A stretch of DNA of 64,000 nucleotides from Roseospira navarrensis (GCF_009601025.1 NZ_WIVE01000001.1:62001-126000); one strand, 5' to 3'. Positions 1-13,687 are shown, counted from the stretch's first letter. Numbers and translations: made by a program. Notes: generated by a model not told the origin, from the sequence alone.

Positions 1-715
1 TGGCGCGCACGCTGGCCAGCAGGGTTTCGATGGAATCGGCGTCTTCGGCCTCAAGACCGTGGGGGAACACGCGTCCGACCAGGGACTTGTTGCTGTCCGC
101 CAGCAGGGTGTGGGCGGTGGGGTTGGCCTCGATGATGCGGCGCGAGGCCGAGTCCACGAACAGCACCGCCTCGGACGACAGCTTGAACAGCAGCCGGTAG
201 CGGGTTTCCAGGTGGCGCAGGCGGTTGTAATCCCGCTCGACGGTCTGCTGGGCGATCAGCAGGCGCTGTTGCATGGCCGCGACCGAGCGCATGTCGCGCC
301 CGATGGCCACGATCCGGGAGCCGGACGAGGAATCCGGCCGGGTTTCTGGGTGATGGGCCGGAGCCGGCCGGGACCGGGCAGCCAGCCGGACCACGGTATA
401 AAGGACGGGAATGTCGGCGCCGTCCGGCACCGCATAGGCGATCTGGCGCCAGGGCGAGGGCAGGTCGGCCAGGGCATCGCCGATCAGCGCCTCGACCTTG
501 GGGCGACTGTCCTCGCTGACGGTGTCCGCCCAGGGACGGCCCATCCAGGCGGCGGCACCCTCCGCCAGGAAATCGGCCTTGCCGACGGCGACGTCCCGAA
601 TGACGCCGTCGTCGTCCAGGATCAGCGCGACATCCGCCGAGGCCGCGATGACGCGGGCCGCAAGGTCGGCATCCAGGTCTCCCAAAGAGGCATGTGGCGC
701 GCTGAACTGGTGCAC
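1..715 (-). CDS. ppsR: PpsR/CrtJ photosynthesis repressor, partial
   Basis: PAS-domain transcriptional repressor of photosynthesis genes (PpsR/CrtJ family), which binds paired TGT-N12-ACA sites under oxic conditions. 238 codons are visible. The gene runs off the window at base 1, so the second half, including the rest of the PAS region and the C-terminal helix-turn-helix, is missing. I chose the GTG at 715 because GAGGGG lies 4 bases upstream; no in-frame ATG fits. Residues about 1-130 form the N-terminal sensor-like domain (AALILDDDG-type start seen as ALILDDDGVIRD). A helical Q-linker follows (QTVERDYNRLRHLETRYRLL), then a PAS domain (LSSEAVLFVDSASRRIIEAN). It lies 43 bases downstream of aerR on the same strand, the usual aerR-ppsR pairing, and diverges from bchF. 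Identity is firm from family pattern and context. Confidence 0.9.
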   Translation of the reverse strand, partial: MHQFSAPHASLGDLDADLAARVIAASADVALILDDDGVIRDVAVGKADFLAEGAAAWMGRPWADTVSEDSRPKVEALIGDALADLPSPWRQIAYAVPDGADIPVLYTVVRLAARSRPAPAHHPETRPDSSSGSRIVAIGRDMRSVAAMQQRLLIAQQTVERDYNRLRHLETRYRLLFKLSSEAVLFVDSASRRIIEANPTAHTLLADSNKSLVGRVFPHGLEAEDADSIETLLASVRA

Positions 716-758
716 AAATCCCCTCGCCCATGCGGGAGCCCCAGACGGACCCGCATGC

Positions 759-1817
759 TCAGTCTTGCTCCAGCGCGTCGGCGAGCAGATCCTCCGCCCG
801 TTCCAACGCCGTCAGAGCGGTTTCAGCCACGGCATCGGCGCCCGTCTTCGCGAGCGTCTCTGGATCGCGGCAGGGGGGCCCGACCAGCAGGACCCGCAGG
901 CACGGGTTGAGAGACCCCCGCCGCAACTCGTCGATCAGGCCCGTCAGCCCCGCCAGTTGGCAGGGCCGACAGACCCACAGGCCGATCACCGGGTATGTGT
1001 CCTCCGCCACCAGCCGGAGCAGGGCGGCGCGGGACTCGGCAATCAGCGCATCGGAGACATCCCAGCCGGCCCGGTGGAACATGGCCGAGACCAGCGAGAT
1101 GCCGAAGGTGTGCCGCTCGGCGGGAACCGCCGCCAGCAGCACGCGATGACCGACCCCGTGGATCGCCTCGTCCTGGCCGAGGTCGCGCTCCATCTCGTGG
1201 AGGATCCACTGCAGGCGGCTGAGCGCCACCGTCAGGTCGGAGAAGTCATAGGCGTCGTTGGACCAGAACGCCTCGATCCGGGCCGCCGCCGGTTCCAGCA
1301 GATCGGCGCACAGAGCCTCGAACGAGACGCCGCGCTCCTCCATCTCGCGCACCAGGGCCAGCGCCCGGGTGTTCTCGCCCCGCAGAATGTGGCGGACGAA
1401 CAGGTCCACCGTGGACTCCATGCCCGCCCGCACCTCCCGGCGCGGCGGTTCCCCCGACACGCCGCCGGTCAGCGGGGCGCCCTCCGCCGGCCCATGCCGA
1501 TAGGCACTGACCAGGCGAGGGATGACGTCCCCTTCGATGACGCTCGCCAAGGTGCGACCCTCCCGAGCTTGCAGCGACACGGACGCGGCTTCAGTCGCGG
1601 AGTCCCGGTGCGGCGCCCCATCGGGCGTGCGCGGTCCCCACCCGCGCTGCGCCGTCGTCTCCGCCCCATCGGACCGATGGAGAGGGGCCGTCGGCGCCCA
1701 CAGATCATCCGACTGCTGCCACGGCCGCGGCCGGGCCAATCCCCGAGACTCCAGGCCGGCGGCGAGATCCGCGGTCCAGAGTCCCATATTCACGTTGCGG
1801 CGCCCGATACCCGTCAT
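759..1817 (-). CDS. aerR: AerR/PpaA cobalamin-binding regulator
   Basis: Regulator of the AerR/PpaA family, which binds cobalamin and modulates PpsR/CrtJ. 352 residues from the ATG at 1817. This start is preferred over an in-frame GTG at 1850 because AAGGGAGG sits 8-9 bases upstream of the ATG. The C-terminal half is a B12-binding fold: an E-R-H-T-F-G segment (His about 236) matches the E/D-x-H-x-x-G signature for cobalamin binding and is followed by GWDVSDA. Before it is the four-helix region (FEALCADLLEPAAARIEAFW). The N-terminal approximately 100 residues are Arg/Ala-rich and not clearly conserved, making the protein longer than I would expect for Rhodobacter AerR. It is transcribed toward ppsR and away from bchF. 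Confidence 0.9.
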   Translation of the reverse strand: MTGIGRRNVNMGLWTADLAAGLESRGLARPRPWQQSDDLWAPTAPLHRSDGAETTAQRGWGPRTPDGAPHRDSATEAASVSLQAREGRTLASVIEGDVIPRLVSAYRHGPAEGAPLTGGVSGEPPRREVRAGMESTVDLFVRHILRGENTRALALVREMEERGVSFEALCADLLEPAAARIEAFWSNDAYDFSDLTVALSRLQWILHEMERDLGQDEAIHGVGHRVLLAAVPAERHTFGISLVSAMFHRAGWDVSDALIAESRAALLRLVAEDTYPVIGLWVCRPCQLAGLTGLIDELRRGSLNPCLRVLLVGPPCRDPETLAKTGADAVAETALTALERAEDLLADALEQD

Positions 1818-2058
1818 GGCGCACCCCTCCCTTGGCCTTGCCCCGTCCACATGACCTCGAACACCACCACGTCATCCCGCTTGTCGCGGTTTACACACCA
1901 AAGCGGCGATTCATGAAAAACCATGGATCGCACAGACACGGTGCTGGCGGGGTGGTTTCGGGTCTCCCGGCTAGAGGCATCACTTGACCAAGAAACAGGC
2001 GCGCGCGCAACTGAAACGGCGCCGCACGCCACATTACCTCATCGCACGGGGTCCGATT

Positions 2059-2092
2059 TGTCAATAGCAATTGACGTCTTGTTTGGTTGACA
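2059..2092. promoter_or_regulatory. candidate PpsR/CrtJ binding sites
   Basis: 2059-2076 reads TGTCA-N8-TGACG, one base from the PpsR/CrtJ consensus TGTCA-N8-TGACA. A second, weaker site CGT-N12-ACA at 2075-2092 overlaps it and ends inside the -35 hexamer of the promoter below. The position between aerR/ppsR and the bch-puh superoperon is where PpsR is known to act in related bacteria. Repression by blocking the -35 box is inference. Confidence 0.6.
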
Positions 2093-2115
2093 CGTTGGGC
2101 CGGTCCTCATAGAGT
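2087..2115 (+). promoter_or_regulatory. sigma70-like promoter of the bchF superoperon
   Basis: TTGACA (2087-2092), a 17-base spacer, and TAGAGT (2110-2115, 4 of 6 to TATAAT). Hexamers and spacing are good for a GC-rich alphaproteobacterium. The -35 box overlaps the candidate PpsR site. It points into bchF with an untranslated leader of nearly 200 bases. Confidence 0.55.
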
Positions 2116-2309
2116 CACCGAGGATGGAACGAAAGGAGACGGGGTTGATCCCGCCGGCCGGGAGGGCAAATGGCGGCGATCTCCGGGGACTTCGCTCACG
2201 GCCCCCGCCCCCCAGAATCGATTACGTCTGTAAGGCGCGCCATCGCAGGACGCGGTCCGCCAGTCGGCCGCCTGTCCGCGTCGGAGGCTCTCACTTGGGA
2301 GAGGGTTGA

Positions 2310-4274
<1,965 letters not shown>

Positions 4275-4278
4275 CGTC

Positions 4279-5985
4279 ATGCGTCTGTCCGTGTGGACAT
4301 ACGAAGGTCCGCCCCATGTGGGCGCCATCCGCGTCGCCACCGCGATGCGCGGCGTGCATTACGTTCTGCACGCGCCCCAGGGCGACACCTATGCGGATCT
4401 GCTGTTCACCATGATCGAGCGCCGGCCGACCCGGCCGGCCGTCACCTACACCACCTTCCAGGCGCGCGATCTGGGCCGCGACACGGCCGAACTGCTGAAG
4501 GACGCCGCGACGGCCGCGTACGAGCGCTTTCGGCCGCAGGCGCTGCTGGTGGGGGCCTCCTGCACCGCCGAACTGCTGCAGGACGACCCGGGCGGCCTCG
4601 CCAAGACGCTGGGCCTGCCGGTGCCGGTGGTGCCGCTGGACCTGCCGTCCTACCAGCGCAAGGAGACCTGGGGCGCCTCCGAGACGTTCTACCATCTGGC
4701 CCGCGCCATGGCCGGCCCGCACGCCCCGGCGCCGGGGACGGAGCGGCCCGCCCGCCCGACGGACCGGGCGCCCACATGCAACATCCTGGGCCCCGTCGCG
4801 CTGGGCTTCCGCAACCGCGACGACCTGCGCGAGATCCGCGGCCTGCTGGAGAGCATGGGGATCACGGTCACCATCACCGCCCCCATGGACGCCAGCCCCG
4901 CCGATCTGGCCCGCCTGGGCGAGGCCGACTTCAACGTCGTGCTCTATCCCGAGATCGCGGATACGACGGCGCGCTGGCTGGAAAAGGCCTTCCGCCAGCC
5001 CCGCACCAGCACCGTGCCCATCGGCGTGGGCGCGACCCGCGACTTTGTGCGCGAGGTGGCGGATCTGGCCGGGATCGACCCCGCCGCGACGCTGGAGGCG
5101 CTGGCGCCCCGGCTGCCGTGGTACTCGCGCTCGGTGGACAGCACCTATCTGACCGGCAAGCGGGTGTTCGTGTACGGCGACGCCACCCACGTCCAGGCCG
5201 CCGCCCGCGTGGCGGCCGAGGAAATGGGCTTCGAGGTGGTCGGCCTGGGCACCTATGTGCGCGAGTTCGCGCGCGACATCCGCGCCGCCGCCAAGACCTA
5301 CGGCATCGAGCCCCTGATCTCCGACGACTATCTGGAGGTCGAGGAGGCCATTGCCGATCTGCGCCCCGATCTGGTGCTGGGCACGCAGATGGAGCGCCAC
5401 ATCGCCAAGCGCCTGGGCGTGCCCTGCGCCGTCATTTCGGCCCCCGTGCACGTGCAGGACTTTCCGGCCCGCTACGCCCCGCAAATGGGCGTGGAAGGGG
5501 CCAACGTTCTGTTCGACACCTGGGTTCACCCCCTCATGATGGGCCTGGAAGAGCACCTTCTGGGCATGTTCCGCGAGGATTTCGAGTTCCACGCGGACGC
5601 CGGTCCCTCCCACCTGGCGTCCGCATCCTCCGGCCGGCGCGCGCCGGCTCTCGTCTCCGACTCCATCCCGGCGACCGGCCCCGAGGCCGGGGCGTCGTCT
5701 CCATCCTCCGCGTCTTCGTCTTCGTCTTCGTCTCCCTCCATCCCCGACCCCGGCGCCGGCTCTCCTCCCGCGGCCGCCGCCGGACCCGACTCGTCCGGCA
5801 CCCCGGCCCAGGCCGGGGGCGGCGCTCCCGTCTGGACCGCCGATGCCGAACGCGAGCTGCACAAGATCCCGTTCTTCGTTCGGGGCAAGGCGCGCCGCAA
5901 TACGGAGCGGTACGCCACCGAACGGGGTGTCCCCACGATCACCATCGAGACCTTGTACGATGCCAAAGCACATTTCAGCCGGTGA
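4279..5985 (+). CDS. bchB: dark-operative protochlorophyllide reductase subunit B, with Ser-rich linker
   Basis: B subunit of the protochlorophyllide reductase catalytic component. 568 residues, about 40 longer than usual. The nitrogenase-like core spans about 1-440 with Asp36 (HAPQGD), the aspartate ligand of the shared 4Fe-4S cluster. The C-terminal domain, about 516-568 ([20 protein letters not shown]), is the usual protochlorophyllide reductase cap. Between them (about 440-515) lies a low-complexity linker with a run of serines, then Pro/Ala/Gly-rich sequence. That linker accounts for the extra length and is probably disordered. The gene overlaps bchH by 26 bases. Confidence 0.96.
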   Translation: MRLSVWTYEGPPHVGAIRVATAMRGVHYVLHAPQGDTYADLLFTMIERRPTRPAVTYTTFQARDLGRDTAELLKDAATAAYERFRPQALLVGASCTAELLQDDPGGLAKTLGLPVPVVPLDLPSYQRKETWGASETFYHLARAMAGPHAPAPGTERPARPTDRAPTCNILGPVALGFRNRDDLREIRGLLESMGITVTITAPMDASPADLARLGEADFNVVLYPEIADTTARWLEKAFRQPRTSTVPIGVGATRDFVREVADLAGIDPAATLEALAPRLPWYSRSVDSTYLTGKRVFVYGDATHVQAAARVAAEEMGFEVVGLGTYVREFARDIRAAAKTYGIEPLISDDYLEVEEAIADLRPDLVLGTQMERHIAKRLGVPCAVISAPVHVQDFPARYAPQMGVEGANVLFDTWVHPLMMGLEEHLLGMFREDFEFHADAGPSHLASASSGRRAPALVSDSIPATGPEAGASSPSSASSSSSSSPSIPDPGAGSPPAAAAGPDSSGTPAQAGGGAPVWTADAERELHKIPFFVRGKARRNTERYATERGVPTITIETLYDAKAHFSR

Positions 5986-8900
5986 GGACACGCCCATCCG
6001 GGTCGTGATCGTGACCCTGGACGGTCATCTGTCCGGGGCGACGGAGCGGGCCGCGCGCGAACTGCGCAAGGACCTGCCCGGCCTGCATCTCAGCCTCCAC
6101 GCCGCCTCCGAATGGGGCGACGACACCGACGCGCTGGGCCGTTGCCTGCATGACATCGAGCACGGCAACATCATCATCGTCACGATGCTGTTCATGGAGG
6201 ACCACATCCAGGCGGTCCTGCCGGCCCTGCAGGCGCGCCGCGAGCACTGCGACGCCATGGTCGGCGCCATGTGCGGCGGCGAGGTCGTGAAGCTCACCAA
6301 GCTCGGCCCGTTCAGCATGGATGCCAAGCAGGGCGGCGTGATGGCGCTGCTGAAGAAGCTGCGCGGCAACATGAAGAAGAAGGACGACAAGGCCGCCGAT
6401 TCCGGCGCCGGCCAGATGGCCATGCTGCGCCGAATCCCGCAGATCCTGCGGTTCATCCCGGGCAAGGCGCAGGACCTGCGCGCGTACTTCCTGACCCTGC
6501 AGTACTGGCTGGCGGGCTCGGAAGAAAACGTGGCCAACATGGTCCGCTTCCTGGTGGACCGCTATGCCGACGGCGAGCGCCGCGTGCTGCGCGGCCAGAC
6601 CAAGGTGGAAGCCCCGGCCGAGTATCCCGAAGTCGGCCTCTACCATCCCCGCATGCCCGGCCGCATCGGCGAGGACGCCCACGCCCTGCCCATGCCCGAC
6701 GGCGCGGTCAGGGGCACGGTCGGCGTGCTGGTCATGCGCTCCTACATCCTGGCCGGCAACAGCGCGCACTATGACGCCGTGATCGGCGCCCTGGAGGCGC
6801 GCGGCCTGCGGGTGATCCCGGCGTTCTCCAGCGGTCTGGACGCGCGGCCGGCCATCGAAACGTATTTCATGAAGGGCGAGCGCCCGATCATCGACGCCAT
6901 GCTGTCGCTGACCGGCTTTTCGCTGGTGGGCGGCCCGGCCTACAACGACGCCCGCGCCGCCGAGGACCTGCTGGCCAAGCTGGACCTGCCCTACCTGAAC
7001 GCCCACGCCGTCGAGTTCCAGTCGCTGGAGCAGTGGCGCGGGTCGGACCGGGGCCTGCTGCCGGTCGAGTCCACCATGATGGTGGCCATCCCCGAACTGG
7101 ACGGCGCCACCTCGCCGCTGCTGTTCGGGGGCCGCACCGACGATGCCGAGGGCGAGGCCGCCCGCGACATGTTCCCCGAGACGGAGCGCGTCGAGGCCCT
7201 GGCCGCCCGCGTCGCCCGCATCATCGCCCTGCGTCGGGCGGAGCGGGCCGAACGCCGCGTGGCCCTCGTCTTGTTCAACTTCCCGCCCAACTCGGGCGCG
7301 GTGGGCACGGCGGCCTTCCTGTCGGTGTTCGAGTCCCTGCACAACACGCTGAAGGCCATGGCGGCGGCGGGCTACACGGTCGAGGTGCCGGAGACGGTCC
7401 AGGACCTGCGCGACCGCCTGATCCATGGCAACGCGTCCCAGTACGGCGCCCAGGCGAACGTGTTGACCCGGATCACCGTGGATGACCACGTGAAGGGTCA
7501 GCGCTGGCTGAGCGAGATCGAGGCCCAGTGGGGCCCCGCTCCGGGTCGCCAGCAGGCGGACGGCCAGAGCATCCACGTGCTGGGTGTCCAACTCGGCAAT
7601 GTGGTGGTCGCGGTGCAGCCGGCGTTCGGCTACGAGGGCGATCCGATGCGCCTTCTGTTCGAGAAGGGCTTCACGCCGACCCACGCCTTCGCCGCCTTCT
7701 ACCGCTGGATCAGCGCCACCTTCGGCGCACACGCGGTGGTGCACTTCGGCACCCACGGCGCGCTGGAGTTCATGCCCGGCAAGCAGACCGGCCTGTCCGG
7801 CAAGTGCTGGCCGGAGCGGCTGATCGGCGATCTGCCGAACATCTACCTCTATGCCGGCAACAACCCGTCCGAAGGGGCGATCGCCAAGCGGCGCTCGTCG
7901 GCGACCCTGGTCAGCTACATGACCCCGCCGATCTCCCAGGCCGGGCTGTACAAGGGCCTGGGCGAGTTGAAGGGCTCGGTGGAGCGCTGGCGCGCCCTGG
8001 CCCCGGACGACGCGGCCGAGCGCGCCCGGCTGATCCCGCTGATCCAGACCCAGGCCGCCGAGCTTGAGTTGGCCGAGGCCGAGCCGGCGTGGCAGGACGA
8101 GATGGACGATGCCGCGCTGGACGCCCGCTTGGACAAGCTGCGCGTGTCCCTGCAGGAGCTTGAGGAGACCCTCATTCCGCACGGCCTGCACGTCATCGGC
8201 CGTGCGCCGACCGCCGAGGAGCGGGTGGACCTGCTGCTGGCCCTGGCCGAGGCCACCCGCGACGTGGCCCTGGAGCGGGTCGCGGTGGAACGGCTGGTGG
8301 AGACCGGCAACGCCAAGGAGGCCCTGACCCGCGCCCGCTATGCCGCCGGCATCGTGGACGAGGAGGCGGCGGCCAAGGTCGGCCTGGACATCGAGTTGTT
8401 CGAGGAACTGGCCCGCATCGACGGCCTGCTGTGCACCGACGCCGAGATCCCGGCGCTGCTGCATGCGCTCGACGGCGGCTTCATCCGCCCGGCCCCGGGC
8501 GGCGACCTGCTGCGCACGCCGGCCGTGCTGCCCACGGGCCGCAACCTGCATGGCTTCGACCCGTTCCGCCTGCCGTCGGCGTTCGCCGTCCGGGATGGCG
8601 CGATGCAGGCCAAGCTGGTGCTCGACCGCCATGTAGCCGAGGGCAACCCGCTGCCCGAGACCATCGCCATCGTGCTGTGGGGCACCGACAACCTGAAGAC
8701 CGAGGGCGGCCCCATCGGCCAGGCCCTGGCGCTGATGGGCGCGCGCCCGCGCTTCGACGGCTACGGCCGTCTGTGCGGGGCGGAACTGATCCCGCTGGAG
8801 GAGCTGGGCCGGCCGCGCGTGGATGTCATCATGACGCTGTCGGGCATCTTCCGCGACCTGCTGCCGTTGCAGACCCGCCTGCTGGCCGAGGCCGCCTATC

Positions 8901-9736
8901 TGGCCGCCACGGCGGAGGGCGAGCACACGGACATGAACTTCATCCGCAAGCACGCGCTGGGCTACATGGCCACCCACGGCTGCGACATGGAGACCGCCGC
9001 GCTGCGCGTGTTCTCCAACGCCGACGGCGCCTACGGGTCCAACGTCAACATGCTGGTGGACTCCGGCGGCTGGGCCGAGGAGGATGAACTCGCCGAGACC
9101 TACACCCGCCGCAAGTGCTTCGCCTATGGCCGGTCGGGCGCGCCCACGCAGCGCGCCGAGCAGTTGGGCGAGATCCTGTCGGGTGTCGATCTGGCCTACC
9201 AGAACCTGGAATCCATGGAACTGGGTGTGACCACGGTGGACCACTACTTCGACACCCTGGGCGGCATCAGCCGGGCGGTGACTCGGGCGCGTGGCGGCGA
9301 ATCCGTGCCGGTCTACATCGGCGACCAGACCATGGGCGAGGGCAAGGTCCGCACCCTGGCGGAGCAGGTCGCGCTGGAGACCCGCACCCGCATGCTGAAC
9401 CCCAAGTGGTACGAGGGCATGCTGGAGCACGGCTACGAGGGCGTGCGCCAGATCGAGGCCGCCATCACCAACACGCTCGGCTGGTCGGCGACCACCGGGC
9501 AGGTGGCCCCCTGGGTGTACGATCAGTTGACCGAGACGTTCATGCTCGACGAGGAGATGCGCAAGCGCCTCGCCGAACTGAACCCGATGGCGTCCGCGCG
9601 GGTGGCCAACCGCCTGCTGGAAGCCCACGAGCGCAATTACTGGAGCCCCGACGAGTCCGTGCTCGAAACCCTGCGCAATGCGGGCGAAGAGCTGGAGGAC
9701 CGGCTGGAGGGTGTGTCGGAGGGCGTCGCGGCCTGA
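5960..9736 (+). CDS. bchH: magnesium chelatase large subunit BchH
   Basis: Porphyrin-binding subunit of magnesium chelatase, inserting Mg into protoporphyrin IX with BchI and BchD (not in this window). 1258 residues, the normal family size. An N-terminal domain of about 160 residues ([22 protein letters not shown]) precedes the CobN/BchH body. Conserved segments include [40 protein letters not shown] and YAYGRSGAP-like FAYGRSGAP. The ATG at 5960 lies within the end of bchB; longer in-frame starts would add unconserved residues. bchL follows after 37 bases. Confidence 0.97.
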   Translation: MPKHISAGEDTPIRVVIVTLDGHLSGATERAARELRKDLPGLHLSLHAASEWGDDTDALGRCLHDIEHGNIIIVTMLFMEDHIQAVLPALQARREHCDAMVGAMCGGEVVKLTKLGPFSMDAKQGGVMALLKKLRGNMKKKDDKAADSGAGQMAMLRRIPQILRFIPGKAQDLRAYFLTLQYWLAGSEENVANMVRFLVDRYADGERRVLRGQTKVEAPAEYPEVGLYHPRMPGRIGEDAHALPMPDGAVRGTVGVLVMRSYILAGNSAHYDAVIGALEARGLRVIPAFSSGLDARPAIETYFMKGERPIIDAMLSLTGFSLVGGPAYNDARAAEDLLAKLDLPYLNAHAVEFQSLEQWRGSDRGLLPVESTMMVAIPELDGATSPLLFGGRTDDAEGEAARDMFPETERVEALAARVARIIALRRAERAERRVALVLFNFPPNSGAVGTAAFLSVFESLHNTLKAMAAAGYTVEVPETVQDLRDRLIHGNASQYGAQANVLTRITVDDHVKGQRWLSEIEAQWGPAPGRQQADGQSIHVLGVQLGNVVVAVQPAFGYEGDPMRLLFEKGFTPTHAFAAFYRWISATFGAHAVVHFGTHGALEFMPGKQTGLSGKCWPERLIGDLPNIYLYAGNNPSEGAIAKRRSSATLVSYMTPPISQAGLYKGLGELKGSVERWRALAPDDAAERARLIPLIQTQAAELELAEAEPAWQDEMDDAALDARLDKLRVSLQELEETLIPHGLHVIGRAPTAEERVDLLLALAEATRDVALERVAVERLVETGNAKEALTRARYAAGIVDEEAAAKVGLDIELFEELARIDGLLCTDAEIPALLHALDGGFIRPAPGGDLLRTPAVLPTGRNLHGFDPFRLPSAFAVRDGAMQAKLVLDRHVAEGNPLPETIAIVLWGTDNLKTEGGPIGQALALMGARPRFDGYGRLCGAELIPLEELGRPRVDVIMTLSGIFRDLLPLQTRLLAEAAYLAATAEGEHTDMNFIRKHALGYMATHGCDMETAALRVFSNADGAYGSNVNMLVDSGGWAEEDELAETYTRRKCFAYGRSGAPTQRAEQLGEILSGVDLAYQNLESMELGVTTVDHYFDTLGGISRAVTRARGGESVPVYIGDQTMGEGKVRTLAEQVALETRTRMLNPKWYEGMLEHGYEGVRQIEAAITNTLGWSATTGQVAPWVYDQLTETFMLDEEMRKRLAELNPMASARVANRLLEAHERNYWSPDESVLETLRNAGEELEDRLEGVSEGVAA

Positions 9737-9758
9737 GCGCCGCCCTGGCCAGCTTTGA

Positions 9759-10690
<932 letters not shown>

Positions 10691-10691
<1 letters not shown>

Positions 10692-11392
10692 TGGCCACGG
10701 GGTCGTATCAGGAACGGCGCGGCGAGATCGAAACCTACTTCGACCGCACCGCCGTGGAGGCCTGGAAGCGCCTCACCTCGGATGCGCCCGTCGGGCGCGT
10801 GCGGGCCACCGTGCGCGCGGGCCGCGACACCATGCGCGGCATCCTGCTGTCCTGGCTGCCGGCGGACCTGACCGGCAAGCGGGTGCTGGACGCGGGCTGC
10901 GGCACCGGCGCCCTGGCCGTCGAGGCCGCCCGGCGCGGCGCGCACGTCACCGCCATCGACCTGTCGCCCACCCTGGTGGACCTGGCGCGCGAGCGCCTGC
11001 CCGCCGACCTGGGGCCGGGCTCTGTGGACTTCCGCTCCGGGGACATGCTCGATCCGGCGCTGGGCACCTTTGACCACGTGGTCTCGATGGACTCCGTGAT
11101 CCACTACGAGATGCCCGACGCCATCGCCGTGCTGGAAGGGCTGGCCGCGCGCACCACCGGGTCGATCGTCGTGACCTATGCGCCGCGCACGCCGCTGCTG
11201 GCGATGATGCACGCCACCGGCAAGCTGTTCCCGCGCGGTGACCGCTCGCCGGCCATCGTGCCGCACGGCCAGCGCAAGTTCACCAAACGGCTCAACACGG
11301 CGTTGGGGCCGCAGGGCTGGACCACCGGCCGGACCGAGCGCGTGACCCGCGGGTTCTACATTTCTCAGGCCCTGGAACTGACCAAACGATGA
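10691..11392 (+). CDS. bchM: magnesium protoporphyrin IX O-methyltransferase BchM
   Basis: Methylates the C13 propionate of Mg-protoporphyrin IX using S-adenosylmethionine, the step after Mg chelation. 233 residues, normal length. Motif I is VLDAGCGTGALAVEAARRGA, followed by TAIDLSPTLVDLARERL; the end GFYISQALELTKR is typical. Its stop overlaps the lhaA start (ATGA), so the two are probably translationally coupled. Confidence 0.95.
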
Positions 11393-12903
11393 CCAAGCGC
11401 GATCACCAGACAGCCGGCCGGGGGGGCGCGGCGCCGGAGGAGGGGCGGGCCGATGCGGCCAACGCCGCTCCCGACGCGCCGCCCACGTCCCTGACCGAGC
11501 TGCTGATGCGGATCGCGCCGAAGTATCTGCCCTTCGCCGATGCCGCCACCGCCGAGCTGCCGCTCAAGCGGCTGCTGCGGCTGGCGCTGTTCCAGATCTC
11601 GGTCGGCATGGCCATGGTGCTGCTGACCGGCACGCTGAACCGCGTGATGATCGTGGAAATGAACGTGCCGGCGTGGATCGTCGCGGTCATGATCTCGCTG
11701 CCGGTGCTGTTCGCGCCGTTCCGGGTGCTGGTCGGCTATCGGTCGGACAACCACCGTTCGGTTCTGGGCTGGCGGCGCGTGCCCTACATCTGGTTCGGCT
11801 CGCTGATGCAGTTCATGGGCCTCGCGTTCATGCCGTTCGCGCTCATGCTGCTGGCCAAGGGCGGGGCCGACCCGTCCATCGCCGGCCAGGTGGGCGCCGC
11901 CCTGGCGTTCCTGCTCGTGGGCGCCGGCCTGCACACCACCCAGACCGCCGGTCTGGCGCTGGCCAACGATCTGGCGCCGGAAGAGTCGCGGCCGCGCGTG
12001 GTCGCGCTGCTCTACGTCATGCTGCTGGTCGGCATGGTCATCAGCGCGCTGCTGTTCGGCTGGCTGCTGGCCGACTTCAGCAACGAACGGCTGATCCGGG
12101 TCATCCAGGGCGCGGCCGTCGTGACGATGGTTCTCAACAGCATCGCCCTGTGGAAACAGGAGCCGCGCAACAAGGCCCTGACCGCCATGGACCGGGAGCG
12201 CCCGACGCTCCGCGCGTCCTGGCAGGCGTTCGCGGAAGGCGGGCGATACAGCCGCCTTCTCGTGGTCGTGGGCCTGGGCACCGCCGCGTTCACCATGCAG
12301 GACGTCCTGCTGGAGCCGTACGGCGGTGAAGTTCTTGGTCTGTCGGTGTCGGCGACGACGCTGCTGACCGCCATGCTGGCCGGGGGCACCCTGGTCGGCT
12401 TCGCCCTGTCCGCGCGGTGGCTGTCGCGCGGGCTGGATCCGTGCCGCATGGCGGCAATCGGCCTGCTGGTCGGGCTGGTCGCCTTCCCGTGCGTCATCTT
12501 CGCCTCGCCCCTGGAGTCCGCGCTGCTGTTCCGCATCGGCGCGACCCTCATCGGGCTGGGCGGGGGTCTGTTTGTCGTGGGAACCCTCACCGCCGCCATG
12601 GACTTGGCTGACTCGGCCCATGGCGGGCTCGCCCTGGGAGCCTGGGGCGCGGTGCAGGCCACCGCGACGGGCATCGCCGTTGCCGCCGGCGGTGCCTTGC
12701 GCGACACCGTCGCGACGCTGTCCGAACAGGGCCTGTTGGGTGAGGCCCTGCAAGGACCCAGCATCGGGTACGGCTTCGTGTATCACCTCGAGATCGGATT
12801 GCTGTTCACGACCCTGGCCGTGATCGGTCCGCTCGTTCGCCTGAAGAGGGAGAGTCGGTCGCGGCCCGACTCACGGTTCGGATTGTCCGAATTCCCTGGA
12901 TAG
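11389..12903 (+). CDS. lhaA: LhaA, LH1 assembly protein of the BCH2/PucC MFS family
   Basis: Inner-membrane protein needed for assembly of light-harvesting complex 1. It belongs to the PucC/LhaA branch of the major facilitator superfamily, proposed to handle bacteriochlorophyll. 504 residues with about twelve membrane segments. Conserved pieces are ALFQISVGMAMVLLTGTLNR, FRVLVGYRSDNHRSVLGWRR and PYIWFGSLMQFMG. The first 55 residues are hydrophilic and the last 25 basic. It lies between bchM (4-base overlap) and puhA, the canonical position. Confidence 0.93.
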   Translation: MTKRDHQTAGRGGAAPEEGRADAANAAPDAPPTSLTELLMRIAPKYLPFADAATAELPLKRLLRLALFQISVGMAMVLLTGTLNRVMIVEMNVPAWIVAVMISLPVLFAPFRVLVGYRSDNHRSVLGWRRVPYIWFGSLMQFMGLAFMPFALMLLAKGGADPSIAGQVGAALAFLLVGAGLHTTQTAGLALANDLAPEESRPRVVALLYVMLLVGMVISALLFGWLLADFSNERLIRVIQGAAVVTMVLNSIALWKQEPRNKALTAMDRERPTLRASWQAFAEGGRYSRLLVVVGLGTAAFTMQDVLLEPYGGEVLGLSVSATTLLTAMLAGGTLVGFALSARWLSRGLDPCRMAAIGLLVGLVAFPCVIFASPLESALLFRIGATLIGLGGGLFVVGTLTAAMDLADSAHGGLALGAWGAVQATATGIAVAAGGALRDTVATLSEQGLLGEALQGPSIGYGFVYHLEIGLLFTTLAVIGPLVRLKRESRSRPDSRFGLSEFPG

Positions 12904-12928
12904 TGCTCTTGCCCGTGGAGGTTCCGCT

Positions 12929-13687
12929 ATGCCTATTGGCGCTTTCACCGAATATATGGACGTGGCGCAGGTCGTGCTCTACGTCTTCTGGTTCTTCTTC
13001 TTTGCCTTGATCCTGTACCTCCGGCGCGAAGACCGTCGCGAGGGTTACCCGCTCGAAGCCGATACCACCGGCAAGCTGGAGAACACCGGCTGGGTGTGGA
13101 TTCCGCCGGCGAAGACCTTCAAGCTGTTCCATGGCGGCGAAACCCAGGCCCCGGACTTCAAGCGCGACACCCGTCCGCTGAAGGCCAAGCGCATGGCGCC
13201 GTGGTCCGGCGCGCCGTATGAGCCGACCGGCACCAACCCGCTGCTCGACTGCATCGGCCCGTCCGCCTATGCGGATCGCGTGGACGTTCCCGAGCTCGAC
13301 CTCCACAGCAAGCCCAAGATCGTGCCGATGCGCACGGCCAAGGACTTCACCATGGAGAAGAACAGCCCGGATCCCCGCGGCATGAAAGTCGTCGGCAACG
13401 ACGGCGCCGTGGTCGGCACCATCTCCGACCTGTGGGTCGATGGTCCGGAAATCATGGTCCGTTACTACGAGGTCGAACTGGCCGGCGCCGGCGAGACCAA
13501 GAAGCGCGTTCTGCTGCCCGTCAACTTCGCTCACGTCGCGAAGAAGAAGGGGCAGGTCGAAGTGGCGGCCATCCCGGGCAAGCTGTTCGCCCAGGTTCCG
13601 GTGACCAAGAAGCCGGACCAGGTGACCATGCTCGAGGAAGAGAAGATCAGCGCCTACTACGGCGGCGGCTTCCTCCTCGCCTCGTAA
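12929..13687 (+). CDS. puhA: photosynthetic reaction centre H subunit
   Basis: H subunit of the type II reaction centre. It caps the cytoplasmic face of L/M and shapes the QB proton path. 252 residues. One N-terminal membrane helix (about 13-31, VVLYVFWFFFFALILYL) is followed by RREDRREGYPLE and a cytoplasmic beta-barrel domain with KVVGNDGAVVGTISDLWVD and the C-terminal YYGGGFLLAS. GGAGG lies 8 bases before the ATG. A strong hairpin follows the gene before puhB. Confidence 0.97.
   Translation: MPIGAFTEYMDVAQVVLYVFWFFFFALILYLRREDRREGYPLEADTTGKLENTGWVWIPPAKTFKLFHGGETQAPDFKRDTRPLKAKRMAPWSGAPYEPTGTNPLLDCIGPSAYADRVDVPELDLHSKPKIVPMRTAKDFTMEKNSPDPRGMKVVGNDGAVVGTISDLWVDGPEIMVRYYEVELAGAGETKKRVLLPVNFAHVAKKKGQVEVAAIPGKLFAQVPVTKKPDQVTMLEEEKISAYYGGGFLLAS

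Noticed and set aside
5960-5985. bchB-bchH overlap as a possible frameshift
   Set aside because: The 26-base overlap leaves both proteins complete with correct ends, so it is an ordinary operon overlap.
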